Positions 31,816-39,334 of a stretch of 41,353 nt of DNA are shown piece by piece; the stretch's first letter is position 1; the number at the start of each line of letters is the position of its first letter. Position numbers and translations under genes: made by a program. Below the pieces are notes generated by a model. That model worked only from the letters and a program-made list of their open reading frames with translations, had not been told where the DNA came from and ran no database searches. Source of the DNA: Dactylosporangium sucinum (GTDB taxonomy: Bacteria > Actinomycetota > Actinomycetes > Mycobacteriales > Micromonosporaceae); the NCBI RefSeq assembly GCF_014647515.1, contig NZ_BMPI01000046.1, positions 1 to 41,353 of the forward strand. Direction: 5' to 3'.

Positions 31816-32930
31816 AGATCACCGAGGTCAGCGCCCAGGTTCTCAAGCCCACCGAGTTCGAGTTCCAATGGAAGGATCAGCTGCCGCCGCGGCGGGTCGG
31901 CATGATCCTGCTCCGCATCCGCGACGACGAGGGCCACGAGGGGCAGTGCATCACGTGGCTCGCCGGCCCCGGCCAGTTCGAGGACGCCCTGCCGCGGGTC
32001 CGTGACACGCTGGTCGGCCGCGATCCGCACGACATCGAGAAGTTCTCGTACGAGCTCACCGACAACCTCACGGCGCCCAACGCGGTCTCGTCCGGTGTGG
32101 ACATCGCCCTGTGGGACCTGGTCGGAAAGATCCACGAGCAGCCGATCTACAAGCTGCTGGGCGCGGCCCGCGACCGGGTGCGCGCCTACGCCAGCACCGT
32201 GCGCTACGACACGGTGCAGGAGTACGTCGACCTGGCGCTGCAGTGCCGCGACGAGGGCTTCACCGCCTACAAGCTGCACGCGTTCGGCGTGCCGGACAAG
32301 GACATCGAGGTGTGCCGCGCGGTGCGCGAGGGTGTCGGCGACACCATGGACCTGATGCTCGACCCCGTCAACGCCTACGACCGGCAAGGCGCCTTCAAGG
32401 TCGGCAAGGTGCTCGAGGAGCTCGACTTCTACTGGTACGAGGCGCCGATCGAGGACGCCGACATCCAGGGCCTGACCGACCTCACCCGGCACTTCTCGAT
32501 CCCGATCACCGCGGTCGAGAGCGTCGGCGGCGGCCTGAAGTTCGTTCCGCCGTACCTGGTCAACCACGCGGTCGACTCGGTGCGGTCGGTCGGCGACTGG
32601 ACCGGCGGCATCACGGCGATGAAGAAGACGGCCGCGCTGTGCGAGGCGTTCGGCGTCAAGTTCGAGCCGCACAGCTACGGCTCGACTCTGATCCAGGCGG
32701 CCCACTTCCACGTGATGCTGGCGATCCACAACTGCGACCTGGTGGAGCTCCCGGTGCCGACCGGTGTGCTGGACCAGGGCATGAAGGACACGCTGCGGGT
32801 CAACGCCGAGGGCTACGTCGACGCGCCGACCAAGCCGGGCCTCGGCTACGAGATCGACGAGGACGAGATCGACAACCTGACCGTACGGCACCTGACGATC
32901 GGCGACGCCTCGTCGGTCATCGGTCACTGA
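31812..32930 (+). CDS. Enolase-superfamily acid dehydratase, MR subgroup (paralogue of 23524-24624)
   Basis: About 372 residues. D184 (LMLDPVNAYD), E210 (WYEAP), E236 (AVES), D262 (SVGD) and H287 (EPHSYGS) form the MR-subgroup metal and acid/base set; KLH (154-156) replaces KxK exactly as in the enzyme at 23524-24624. Shared segments such as the N-terminal FxFQW, SVGDWTGGITAMKK/AVGDIIGGITGLRK and GLGYEID/GLGYELD show the two are paralogues with similar chemistry. The GTG at 31812 overlaps the ATPase stop (GTGA), with GAGAGGG upstream. It probably dehydrates an imported hydroxy acid; two paralogues could handle two stereoisomers or chain lengths. Confidence 0.83.
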   Translation: MKITEVSAQVLKPTEFEFQWKDQLPPRRVGMILLRIRDDEGHEGQCITWLAGPGQFEDALPRVRDTLVGRDPHDIEKFSYELTDNLTAPNAVSSGVDIALWDLVGKIHEQPIYKLLGAARDRVRAYASTVRYDTVQEYVDLALQCRDEGFTAYKLHAFGVPDKDIEVCRAVREGVGDTMDLMLDPVNAYDRQGAFKVGKVLEELDFYWYEAPIEDADIQGLTDLTRHFSIPITAVESVGGGLKFVPPYLVNHAVDSVRSVGDWTGGITAMKKTAALCEAFGVKFEPHSYGSTLIQAAHFHVMLAIHNCDLVELPVPTGVLDQGMKDTLRVNAEGYVDAPTKPGLGYEIDEDEIDNLTVRHLTIGDASSVIGH

Positions 32931-32942
32931 GATCTCGTCGGC

Positions 32943-33725
32943 ATGACACCGGACTCCGGCCGGCTCGTGGTCGACGAGGTCGACGGCGTGCTCGTGCTGC
33001 GGCTCGACCGCCCGGCCCGGCGCAACGCGATGGACCAGGCGCTGGCCGACAGCCTGAGCACCGCGATCGACCGGCTGGAGTCCGTGCCCGGGCTGCGCGC
33101 CGGCGTGCTCACCGGCTCGGACACCGTCTTCTCGGCGGGCACCGACCTGAGCCTGCCGAGCGGCCCGCGGACGGCCGCGGGCGGGGAGTACGGCCTGGTC
33201 CGCAGGGTCCGCTCGAAGCCGCTCATCGCGGCGGTCGAGGGCCCCGCCGTGGGTGGCGGGTTCGAGATGGTGCTGGCGTGCGACCTGGTGGTCGCGTCGA
33301 GCACCGCCTCGTTCGCCCTGCCGGAGGTGCGCCGCGGCGTCGTCGCGAACTGCGGCGCGCTGTTTCGGGCACCGGACCGCCTGCCGGCGACGCTGGCCAT
33401 GGAGCTGCTGCTGACCGGCGATCCGATGACGGCCGAGCGGGCCCACCGGGCCGGTCTGGTCAACGTTTTGTGCGAGCCCGGGGGTGCGGTCGCCGGGGCG
33501 CTGGCCCTGGCGCGGCGGATCGCGGTCAACAGCCCGGCCGCGGTCGCCGCGACCCTGTCGGCGGTGTCGAAGGCACGGGCCGAGGCCGAGGAGCGCGCGT
33601 GGCTGCTCACCGCGGTGGCCGACGAGGAGGCCCGCCGGTCCGCCGACCGGGCCGAGGGGATCGCCGCCTTCTTCGAGCGGCGCGCGCCGCGGTGGGCCGT
33701 GGGCCCGGCCGGCGATAGGACTTGA
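32943..33725 (+). CDS. Enoyl-CoA hydratase/isomerase family protein (second copy)
   Basis: 260 residues. LVLRLDRPARRNAMD, the oxyanion segment TVFSAGTDL and the second one, VEGPAVGGGFEMVLACDLVVA, define a crotonase. The position after FALPEVRRGVVANCGALFRAP matches family members lacking one of the two hydratase glutamates, so isomerase, hydrolase or other crotonase chemistry is possible. The ribosome binding site is weak. It is the last gene of the importer operon, and its stop codon lies inside the B3 palindrome (33722-33737). Confidence 0.88.
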   Translation: MTPDSGRLVVDEVDGVLVLRLDRPARRNAMDQALADSLSTAIDRLESVPGLRAGVLTGSDTVFSAGTDLSLPSGPRTAAGGEYGLVRRVRSKPLIAAVEGPAVGGGFEMVLACDLVVASSTASFALPEVRRGVVANCGALFRAPDRLPATLAMELLLTGDPMTAERAHRAGLVNVLCEPGGAVAGALALARRIAVNSPAAVAATLSAVSKARAEAEERAWLLTAVADEEARRSADRAEGIAAFFERRAPRWAVGPAGDRT

Positions 33726-33737
33726 TGTGTACGTCAA
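33722..33737. promoter_or_regulatory. Candidate TetR-1 operator, site B3
   Basis: TTGATGTGTACGTCAA, an imperfect TTGACA-N4-TGTCAA palindrome. It overlaps the stop of the preceding crotonase gene and ends 18 bp before the oxidoreductase ATG, implying separate control of the oxidoreductase. Confidence 0.45.
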
Positions 33738-33755
33738 CCACCAGTGGGGATGCCC

Positions 33756-36700
33756 ATGACCATCACGAACGAGCGCGGATCGGACTTCTCGCTGCAGGAC
33801 CGGTTCGAGCAGCGCTCCGGTGCGGTGTACCTGACCGCGATCCAGGCGCTGGTCCGGGTCCTGCTCGACCAGCGGCGGCGGGACAAGGCCGCCGGCCTCG
33901 ACACCGCCGGGCTGGTCTCGGGCTACCCCGGCTCGCCGCTGGGCGGCGTCGACATCGAGCTGGAGCGGCAGCGCAAGCTCCTGACCGCGCACCACATCCG
34001 CCACCAGCCCGGCCTCAACGAGGACCTCGCCGCGACCGCGCTGTGGGGCAGCCAGACGGTCAACGAGCTGCCCGGCGCGACCGTCGACGGCGTGTTCGGC
34101 CTGTGGTTCGGCAAGGCCCCGGGCGTGGACCGGGCCGGCGACGCGCTGCGCACGGCCAACATCCGGGGCGCCGCGCGCCACGGCGGTGTGCTCGTGGTGG
34201 CCGGCGACGACCCGGACGCGGCATCGACCAACTTCCCGACCGACAGCAACGGCGCGTTCATCGACTGGGGGATGCCGCTGCTGTTCCCGGGCAGCGTGCA
34301 GGACATCCTGGACCTCGGCGCGCACGGCTTCGCGCTGTCGCGGGCCAGCGGACTGTGGGTGGGCTTCAAGATGGTCACCGAACTGGCCGACGCGTCGGGC
34401 TCCGCCGACGTCTCGCCCGAGCGGCTGACGGTCGTGCCGCCGCCGACGTCCTTCACGCCGGTACTGCGGGTGAACACGCCGGGGCCGCCGATGCGCGAGG
34501 CCGAGCGGGACCTGGTGACCGCGCGGCGGCGGATCGCCGAGGCCTACATCGAGACGAACCGGCTCAACCCGCTCGTCGTCGCGCCGCAGGACGCGACGGT
34601 CGGCATCGTCGCGCCCGGCACGACCTACTACGACCTGCGGCGCGCCCTGGACCGGCTCGGCCTCGACGAGGCCGTCCTGCTGCGGGCCGGCGTCCGGGTC
34701 AAGAAGGTGACGGCGCTGTGGCCGGTGTCCACGGCGGAGTGGCGGGCCTTCGCCGACGGTCTGGAACAGATCTTCGTGATCGAGGAGAAGCGGCCGCTGA
34801 TCGAGCGGATGCTCAAGGAGGCACTGTACGGGCAGCCGGGCGCGCCGGCGATCTTCGGCAAGACCGACCCCGACGGCCGGGAGCTGCTGCCCGAATACGG
34901 CGTGCTCGGCGCCGACCAGCTCGCTGCCGCGCTCGGTCCGGCGCTGGCCGACCGGCTGGGGGCCGTGGTCAGGCTGCCGGAGCAGCGCCGGACGCGGCCG
35001 CTACTGCCGCTGGTCACCTCGCGCAAGCCGTTCTTCTGCTCCGGTTGCCCGCACAACAGCTCGCTCGTCGCCCCGGACGGCGCGGTCGTCGCGGCCGGCA
35101 TCGGCTGCCACATCCTCGAGCTGGTCGTGCCGCGCGAGGAGTACGGCACCATGGCCGGCTACACCCAGATGGGCGGCGAGGGCGCGCAATGGGTCGGCAT
35201 GGCCCCGTTCACCTCGACCCGGCACATCTTCCAGAACGTCGGCGACGGGACCTTCCACCACTCCGGCAGCCTCGCCCTGCGCCAGGCGGTCGCGGCCGGC
35301 GTCAACATCACGTACAAGCTGCTCTACAACAGCGCGGTCGGCATGACCGGCGGGCAGCACGTGGAAGGCGTGCTGGACGTGCCGCGGCTGGTGACGATGC
35401 TGCGCGCGGAGGGGGTCGCGCGGATCATCATCACGACCGACGACACCCGCAAGTATCGCCGGATCCGGTTGCCCCGCGGCGTGCAGGTCTGGAAGCGGGA
35501 CCGGCTCATCGAGGCCCAGGAGACGCTGGCCGCGACGCCGGGCGTCACCGTGCTGCTGCACGACCAGCACTGCGCGGCCGAGAAGCGCCGGCTGCGCAAG
35601 CGCCGGCAGCTGGCCCAGCCGACCCAGCGGGTGCTCATCAACGACCGCGTCTGCGAGGGCTGCGGCGACTGCAGTGCCAAGTCGCAGTGCCTGAGCGTGC
35701 AGCCCGTCGAGACCGAGTTCGGCCGCAAGACGGCGATCCACCAGTCGTCGTGCAACTTCGACTACTCCTGCGTCAACGGCGACTGCCCGTCGTTCATGCG
35801 GGTGGAGACCCGCAAGGCCCGGCAGCCGCGGACGAAGGCGAAGCCGGCGCCGTCCGTCCCGGCCCCGGTGGCCAAGGTGCCCACCGGCGCGTTCAACGTG
35901 CACATGACCGGAATCGGCGGCACCGGCGTGGTCACCGTGAGCCAGGTGCTGGCGACCGCGGCCGTTCTCGACGGCAAGCTCGTGCGCAATCTCGACCTCA
36001 CCGGCTCCAGCCAGAAGGCCGGTCCGGTGGTGTCGCAGCTGCAGGTCTACACCGATCCCGCCGCCGAGCCCGCCGCCCAGATCGAGGACGGCGGGGCCGA
36101 CCTGCTGCTGGTCTTCGACCTGCTGGCCGCCATGAACCCCCGGGTCCTCGCCAAGGCGTCGCCGGGGCGAACCGTCGCCGTCGGCTCGCTCAGCCCGACC
36201 CCGACCGCGGACATGGCGGTCGACCCGAGCGTCGCCTACCCGCCGCTCGACGCTCAGGTCGGCGAGCTCGGCGCGGTGACCCGGGCCGCAGAGAACGTCT
36301 TCCTCGACCCCGAGGCGGTCGCCGACGCGGTGTTCGGCAACCACCTGATGACCAACAGCGTGCTCGTCGGCGCCGCGGTGCAGAGCGGCGCGCTGCCGCT
36401 GTCGGCGGCCTCCGTCGAGGAGGCGTTCCGGCTCAACGGCACGGCGATCGAGGCCAACGTGGAGGCGTTCCGCTGGGGCCGGGTCGCCGTGGCCGATCCG
36501 GCCGCGGTGGCAGCGCTGGTCGAGGCCCGGCAGCGGCGCCTCGGCCGGCTGCCGGTGCCGGCGGCGGTGGCCGAGCGCGTGAGCGGGCTGGCCCGCCGCG
36601 CGCCCGCCCTGCACCAGCTGATCGAGACCCGGGCCGGTGACCTCGTGTCGTACCAGGACGCCGCCTACGCGCACGCCTACCTCGACGTCGTCGAGCGGGT

Positions 36701-37271
36701 AGCCACGGCCGAGGCGGCGGCGACCGGCGCGGCCGGTCCGCTCACGACGGCAGCCGCCACCCAGCTGCACCGGCTGATGGCGTACAAGGACGAGTACGAG
36801 GTGGCCCGGCTCCATCTGCTCGATGCCAGCCGCGAGCAGGTGGAGCGCGAGTTCGGCACGGGTGCGAAGGTGTTCTGGTACCTGCATCCGCCCATGCTCC
36901 GGGCGATGGGCATGCGGTCGAAGATCCGCCTCGGCCCGTGGTTCCGCCCGGCGTTCGCCGCCCTGGCCGCGTTGAAGCGGGTCCGCCACACCAGGCTCGA
37001 CGTGTTCGGCTACGCACACGTCCGCCGGGTCGAGCGCGACCTCGTGACCCACTATCGAGCACTGGCCGAGGCGGCGGCCGGCGCGGTCACCCCCGGCACC
37101 GTGGACCGGCTGGTCCGCCTGCTCGGCGCCGCCGACGCCGTGCGCGGCTACGAACACGTCAAGCTGCGCAACGTCGCGCGCTACGCGGCCGCGGTCGACT
37201 CCCAGGCCCGCGCACTCGGCATCGTCCCCGGCCTCCCGCCGTCGCTCACCGACCTCGCATCGGAGGCGTAG
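33756..37271 (+). CDS. Fused indolepyruvate:ferredoxin oxidoreductase-type 2-oxo acid oxidoreductase
   Basis: About 1,171 residues, alpha and beta parts in one chain. Order: N-terminal pyrimidine-type TPP domain (SGYPGSPLGGVD, HQPGLNEDLAATALWGSQ), TPP/Mg-binding domain (CCPHNS-like SGCPHNS, then VGDGTFHHSG near 496), an iron-sulfur segment CEGCGDCSAKSQC (Cys 633, 636, 639, 645) with more cysteines after it, a gamma-type domain from about 712 (MTGIGGTGVVTVSQVLA), and a C-terminal helical domain. It oxidatively decarboxylates a 2-oxo acid to acyl-CoA and reduces ferredoxin. ATG at 33756 with GGGGA five bases upstream. The natural substrate may be an aryl or branched 2-oxo acid; it would supply acyl-CoA to the beta-oxidation genes. 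Confidence 0.9.
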   Translation: MTITNERGSDFSLQDRFEQRSGAVYLTAIQALVRVLLDQRRRDKAAGLDTAGLVSGYPGSPLGGVDIELERQRKLLTAHHIRHQPGLNEDLAATALWGSQTVNELPGATVDGVFGLWFGKAPGVDRAGDALRTANIRGAARHGGVLVVAGDDPDAASTNFPTDSNGAFIDWGMPLLFPGSVQDILDLGAHGFALSRASGLWVGFKMVTELADASGSADVSPERLTVVPPPTSFTPVLRVNTPGPPMREAERDLVTARRRIAEAYIETNRLNPLVVAPQDATVGIVAPGTTYYDLRRALDRLGLDEAVLLRAGVRVKKVTALWPVSTAEWRAFADGLEQIFVIEEKRPLIERMLKEALYGQPGAPAIFGKTDPDGRELLPEYGVLGADQLAAALGPALADRLGAVVRLPEQRRTRPLLPLVTSRKPFFCSGCPHNSSLVAPDGAVVAAGIGCHILELVVPREEYGTMAGYTQMGGEGAQWVGMAPFTSTRHIFQNVGDGTFHHSGSLALRQAVAAGVNITYKLLYNSAVGMTGGQHVEGVLDVPRLVTMLRAEGVARIIITTDDTRKYRRIRLPRGVQVWKRDRLIEAQETLAATPGVTVLLHDQHCAAEKRRLRKRRQLAQPTQRVLINDRVCEGCGDCSAKSQCLSVQPVETEFGRKTAIHQSSCNFDYSCVNGDCPSFMRVETRKARQPRTKAKPAPSVPAPVAKVPTGAFNVHMTGIGGTGVVTVSQVLATAAVLDGKLVRNLDLTGSSQKAGPVVSQLQVYTDPAAEPAAQIEDGGADLLLVFDLLAAMNPRVLAKASPGRTVAVGSLSPTPTADMAVDPSVAYPPLDAQVGELGAVTRAAENVFLDPEAVADAVFGNHLMTNSVLVGAAVQSGALPLSAASVEEAFRLNGTAIEANVEAFRWGRVAVADPAAVAALVEARQRRLGRLPVPAAVAERVSGLARRAPALHQLIETRAGDLVSYQDAAYAHAYLDVVERVATAEAAATGAAGPLTTAAATQLHRLMAYKDEYEVARLHLLDASREQVEREFGTGAKVFWYLHPPMLRAMGMRSKIRLGPWFRPAFAALAALKRVRHTRLDVFGYAHVRRVERDLVTHYRALAEAAAGAVTPGTVDRLVRLLGAADAVRGYEHVKLRNVARYAAAVDSQARALGIVPGLPPSLTDLASEA

Positions 37272-37408
37272 CAAGCCCGCTGCCCGGGTTCGGCCGATGA
37301 CCGCTCTGGTCAACGCCGAGCCCGGGCCGCGTGCCGTGCTGCGGCCGCGAAACCATGCGGGTGTGACCGGCGAGGGTTTGGCCGTGCGGGCGCGGACGTG
37401 ACCGCGCC

Positions 37409-37424
37409 GCCGGCCCGTGCCGGC
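37409..37424. terminator. Weak bidirectional hairpin between convergent genes
   Basis: GCCGGC-CCGT-GCCGGC within the 174-bp gap between the oxidoreductase and the leftward SDR. The stem is only 6 bp and has no T-run; its location suits a shared terminator, but in such GC-rich sequence it may be chance. The rest of the gap shows nothing. Confidence 0.25.
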
Positions 37425-37445
37425 CCGGCGGTGGCCGATCGGCGG

Positions 37446-38261
37446 TCAGGATGCCGGCGCGGCGGCGGCGACGGCGCGGTTGAAGGCCGACGAGCCGGAC
37501 ATCGCCATGCCGCCGTCGACGACGACCTGGGCGCCGTTGACGTAGGCGGCGAGCGGCGAGATGAGCACCGCGGCCATGGTCCCGATCTCCTCGGGCTCGG
37601 CGAACCGGCCGAGCGGCACCATCTCTGCCCAGACCTCCTCGGTCGCGGACTCGGCCAGGCGGCGCATGCCCTCGGTGCCGTTCACCGGGCCCGGCACGAT
37701 GGAGTTGGACCGGATGCCATACGGGCCCCACTCCAGCGCCAGCGACCGCATCAGCTGGTCGACGCCGGCCTTCGCGGCCGCCACGTGGACCTGGTGCAGG
37801 AACGGCATCTGCGACTGGCCGCCGGACACGAACAGGATGGTGCCGCGGGTCTGGCGCAGCTGCTCGAAGGCGGCGTGCGCGCAGTGGAAGCTGCCGAGCA
37901 GATCGATGTCCATGACCGCGCGGAACCCGTTGGAGCTGATGCGCTCGGCGGGGGCGAGGAAGTTGCCAGCGGCGCCGCAGACCAGCGCGTCGATCGGGCC
38001 GAAGCGGTCGGCGGCCACGGCGAGGGCGGCGGCCACGGCGCCGGGGTCGCGCACGTCGGCGACGGCATAGGCGGCCTGTGCCCCGCAGCCTTCGAGCTCG
38101 TTGGTGGCCGCCCTCAGCTTCTCCTCGGTGCGGCCGCAGATGACGAGATTGGCCCCGACCGAGGCGCACGCCTTGGCGATCGCCAGATTGACGCCGCTGC
38201 CACCGCCACTCACGAACACGGTCCGGTCGCGGAGCAGATCCCTGGATACCAGACCGTGCAT
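37446..38261 (-). CDS. SDR-family reductase, 2,4-dienoyl-CoA reductase (DECR2)-like
   Basis: 271 residues. The Rossmann motif is VFVSGGGSGVNLAIA, with CGAAGNF in the NAG position. The active-site region reads HQVHVAAAKAGVDQLMRSLALEWGP read in parts, and then NSIVPGPVNGTEGMRRL, which closely follows peroxisomal 2,4-dienoyl-CoA reductases. The usual YxxxK tyrosine is replaced by His while the Lys is kept, as expected for that group. It would reduce a 2,4-dienoyl-CoA with NADPH during degradation of an unsaturated chain. Leftward, with a 32-bp perfect inverted repeat (38324-38355) about 60 bp upstream. Confidence 0.8.
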   Translation of the reverse strand: MHGLVSRDLLRDRTVFVSGGGSGVNLAIAKACASVGANLVICGRTEEKLRAATNELEGCGAQAAYAVADVRDPGAVAAALAVAADRFGPIDALVCGAAGNFLAPAERISSNGFRAVMDIDLLGSFHCAHAAFEQLRQTRGTILFVSGGQSQMPFLHQVHVAAAKAGVDQLMRSLALEWGPYGIRSNSIVPGPVNGTEGMRRLAESATEEVWAEMVPLGRFAEPEEIGTMAAVLISPLAAYVNGAQVVVDGGMAMSGSSAFNRAVAAAAPAS

Positions 38262-38323
38262 GCGTCAGCCCCCAACCGAAGACAGAGGTTCGCCGTCAGG
38301 TATCGGCGGTGGAACCGAGTGTT

Positions 38324-38355
38324 CCAGTTACTTGACACAAGTGTCAAGTAACTGG
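38324..38355. promoter_or_regulatory. 32-bp perfect inverted repeat containing candidate TetR-1 operator B4
   Basis: Arms CCAGTTACTTGACAC and GTGTCAAGTAACTGG are exact reverse complements separated by AA. The core TTGACACAAGTGTCAA (38332-38347) belongs to the TTGACA-N4-TGTCAA set. It lies between the TetR-2 stop (38382) and the dienoyl-reductase start (38261). As RNA it would also form a 15-bp hairpin, so a terminator for TetR-2 is an additional possibility, although it lacks a long T-run. Confidence 0.65.
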
Positions 38356-38381
38356 CGGACGGTGGCCCCGGCCGGCCCGGG

Positions 38382-39050
38382 TCACCGGCGAGCGCCGCCG
38401 CGAACCCGGCGAAGCACTTCCGGCGTCGCGCCAACGGTGTGCGCGGCGATGTCCAGGTAGCGCAGCGCGACGCTGTGGGCGGAGAGCCGGCCGCCGGGCT
38501 GGAACCACGTCGCCACCGCCTGGATCATGCCCAGCAGGGCGCGTGCGGTGTCGGCGGGCGCGGCGACGTCGAAGCACCCGGCGTCGACGCCGTCCTGGAT
38601 CGTGCCCAGCAGCAGTCGCTCCACGTCGCGCCGCTTGTCGCTGTACGACTTGCGGTGCTCGGGACTGAGTACGCGGAACTCGTGGTCGAGGTAGGCGATC
38701 TTCGTGCTGTTCGCCATGTAGAGCACGAGGCACTCGACAAGATTGAGGAAGCGGGCCGCCGGGTCGTCACCCGCGTCGCGCAGGGCCTCCTCGCAGAGCT
38801 GCCTGACCCGGGTGATCGACACGTCCAGCAGCGCGACGAAGATGGCTTCCTTGTTCTGATGGTGGTAGTACAGCGCGGGCACGGTGATGCCGACCCTGCG
38901 CGCGATGTCCCGCACCGTCGTGCCGTGGTAGCCCGTCTCGCAGAACGCGTCCAGGGAGTGCGACAGGATCGGTGTCAGTGCCAGATCCGGTGGCTGTCGC
39001 CACGTCTGGACGCCGGCTGTCTCCGTGGCAACGGCGGAGCGACGGGGCAT
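38382..39050 (-). CDS. TetR-family regulator (TetR-2)
   Basis: 222 residues. The helix-turn-helix TVRDIARRVGITVPALYYHHQNKEAIF is clear, preceded by SLDAFCETGYHGTT. The C-terminal part is helical with FLNLVECLVLYMANSTKIAYLDHEFRVL, resembling TetR regulators of fatty-acid or acyl-CoA metabolism. ATG at 39050 with GAGGAGA four bases upstream. It is divergent from the SDR at 39335; the A2 palindrome (39136-39153) in the shared region, plus its copy A1 before the thiolase operon, suggests autoregulation and control of beta-oxidation genes, perhaps with an acyl-CoA ligand. Confidence 0.9.
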   Translation of the reverse strand: MPRRSAVATETAGVQTWRQPPDLALTPILSHSLDAFCETGYHGTTVRDIARRVGITVPALYYHHQNKEAIFVALLDVSITRVRQLCEEALRDAGDDPAARFLNLVECLVLYMANSTKIAYLDHEFRVLSPEHRKSYSDKRRDVERLLLGTIQDGVDAGCFDVAAPADTARALLGMIQAVATWFQPGGRLSAHSVALRYLDIAAHTVGATPEVLRRVRGGARR

Positions 39051-39105
39051 AGGGTCTCCTCGGCTTGGGACTCAATGGTTGCACGGCGATCGGACGGCAC
39101 GTGCC

Positions 39106-39135
39106 TTGACCGGCTCGCGCCCGACGACCTAGATT
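39106..39135 (+). promoter_or_regulatory. Candidate promoter of the rightward SDR operon
   Basis: TTGACC (39106-39111), 18-nt spacer, TAGATT (39130-39135). The A2 palindrome begins at the next base, over the expected transcription start. On the opposite strand TAAAAT (39138-39133) could be the -10 for TetR-2. Confidence 0.5.
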
Positions 39136-39153
39136 TTAGCGAGCGATAAGTAA
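39136..39153. promoter_or_regulatory. Candidate TetR-2 operator, site A2
   Basis: TTAGCGAGCGATAAGTAA. The core TTAGCG-AG-CGATAA differs from a perfect palindrome by one pair, and the whole matches site A1 in reverse complement at 17 of 18 bases. It overlaps both divergent promoter candidates in the 284-bp gap between TetR-2 and the SDR. Confidence 0.65.
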
Positions 39154-39334
39154 GTCGGCGTACCCATCCGCATGCCGCACACCGGTCGGTTCCGTGCGCC
39201 CAGCCGCAGCGATTGCCCGGGCGCGCCGACGCGGACCGCCGCTCGCCCGCCACAAAGGGGCCAGCGCCGGCGTCGCTACCACTGCCACCCGGCTCCCGCC
39301 CGTCACCGGGTGGGGCACGGACGAAAGGTACGAC

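Noticed and set aside
31617..34325. A 902-codon open frame on the minus strand
   Set aside because: It runs antisense across four well-supported genes (ATPase, dehydratase, crotonase, oxidoreductase) and has low-complexity sequence with no motif.
35001..37313. A 770-codon open frame on the minus strand
   Set aside because: Antisense to the iron-sulfur and gamma domains of the oxidoreductase; no recognisable domain or ribosome binding site.
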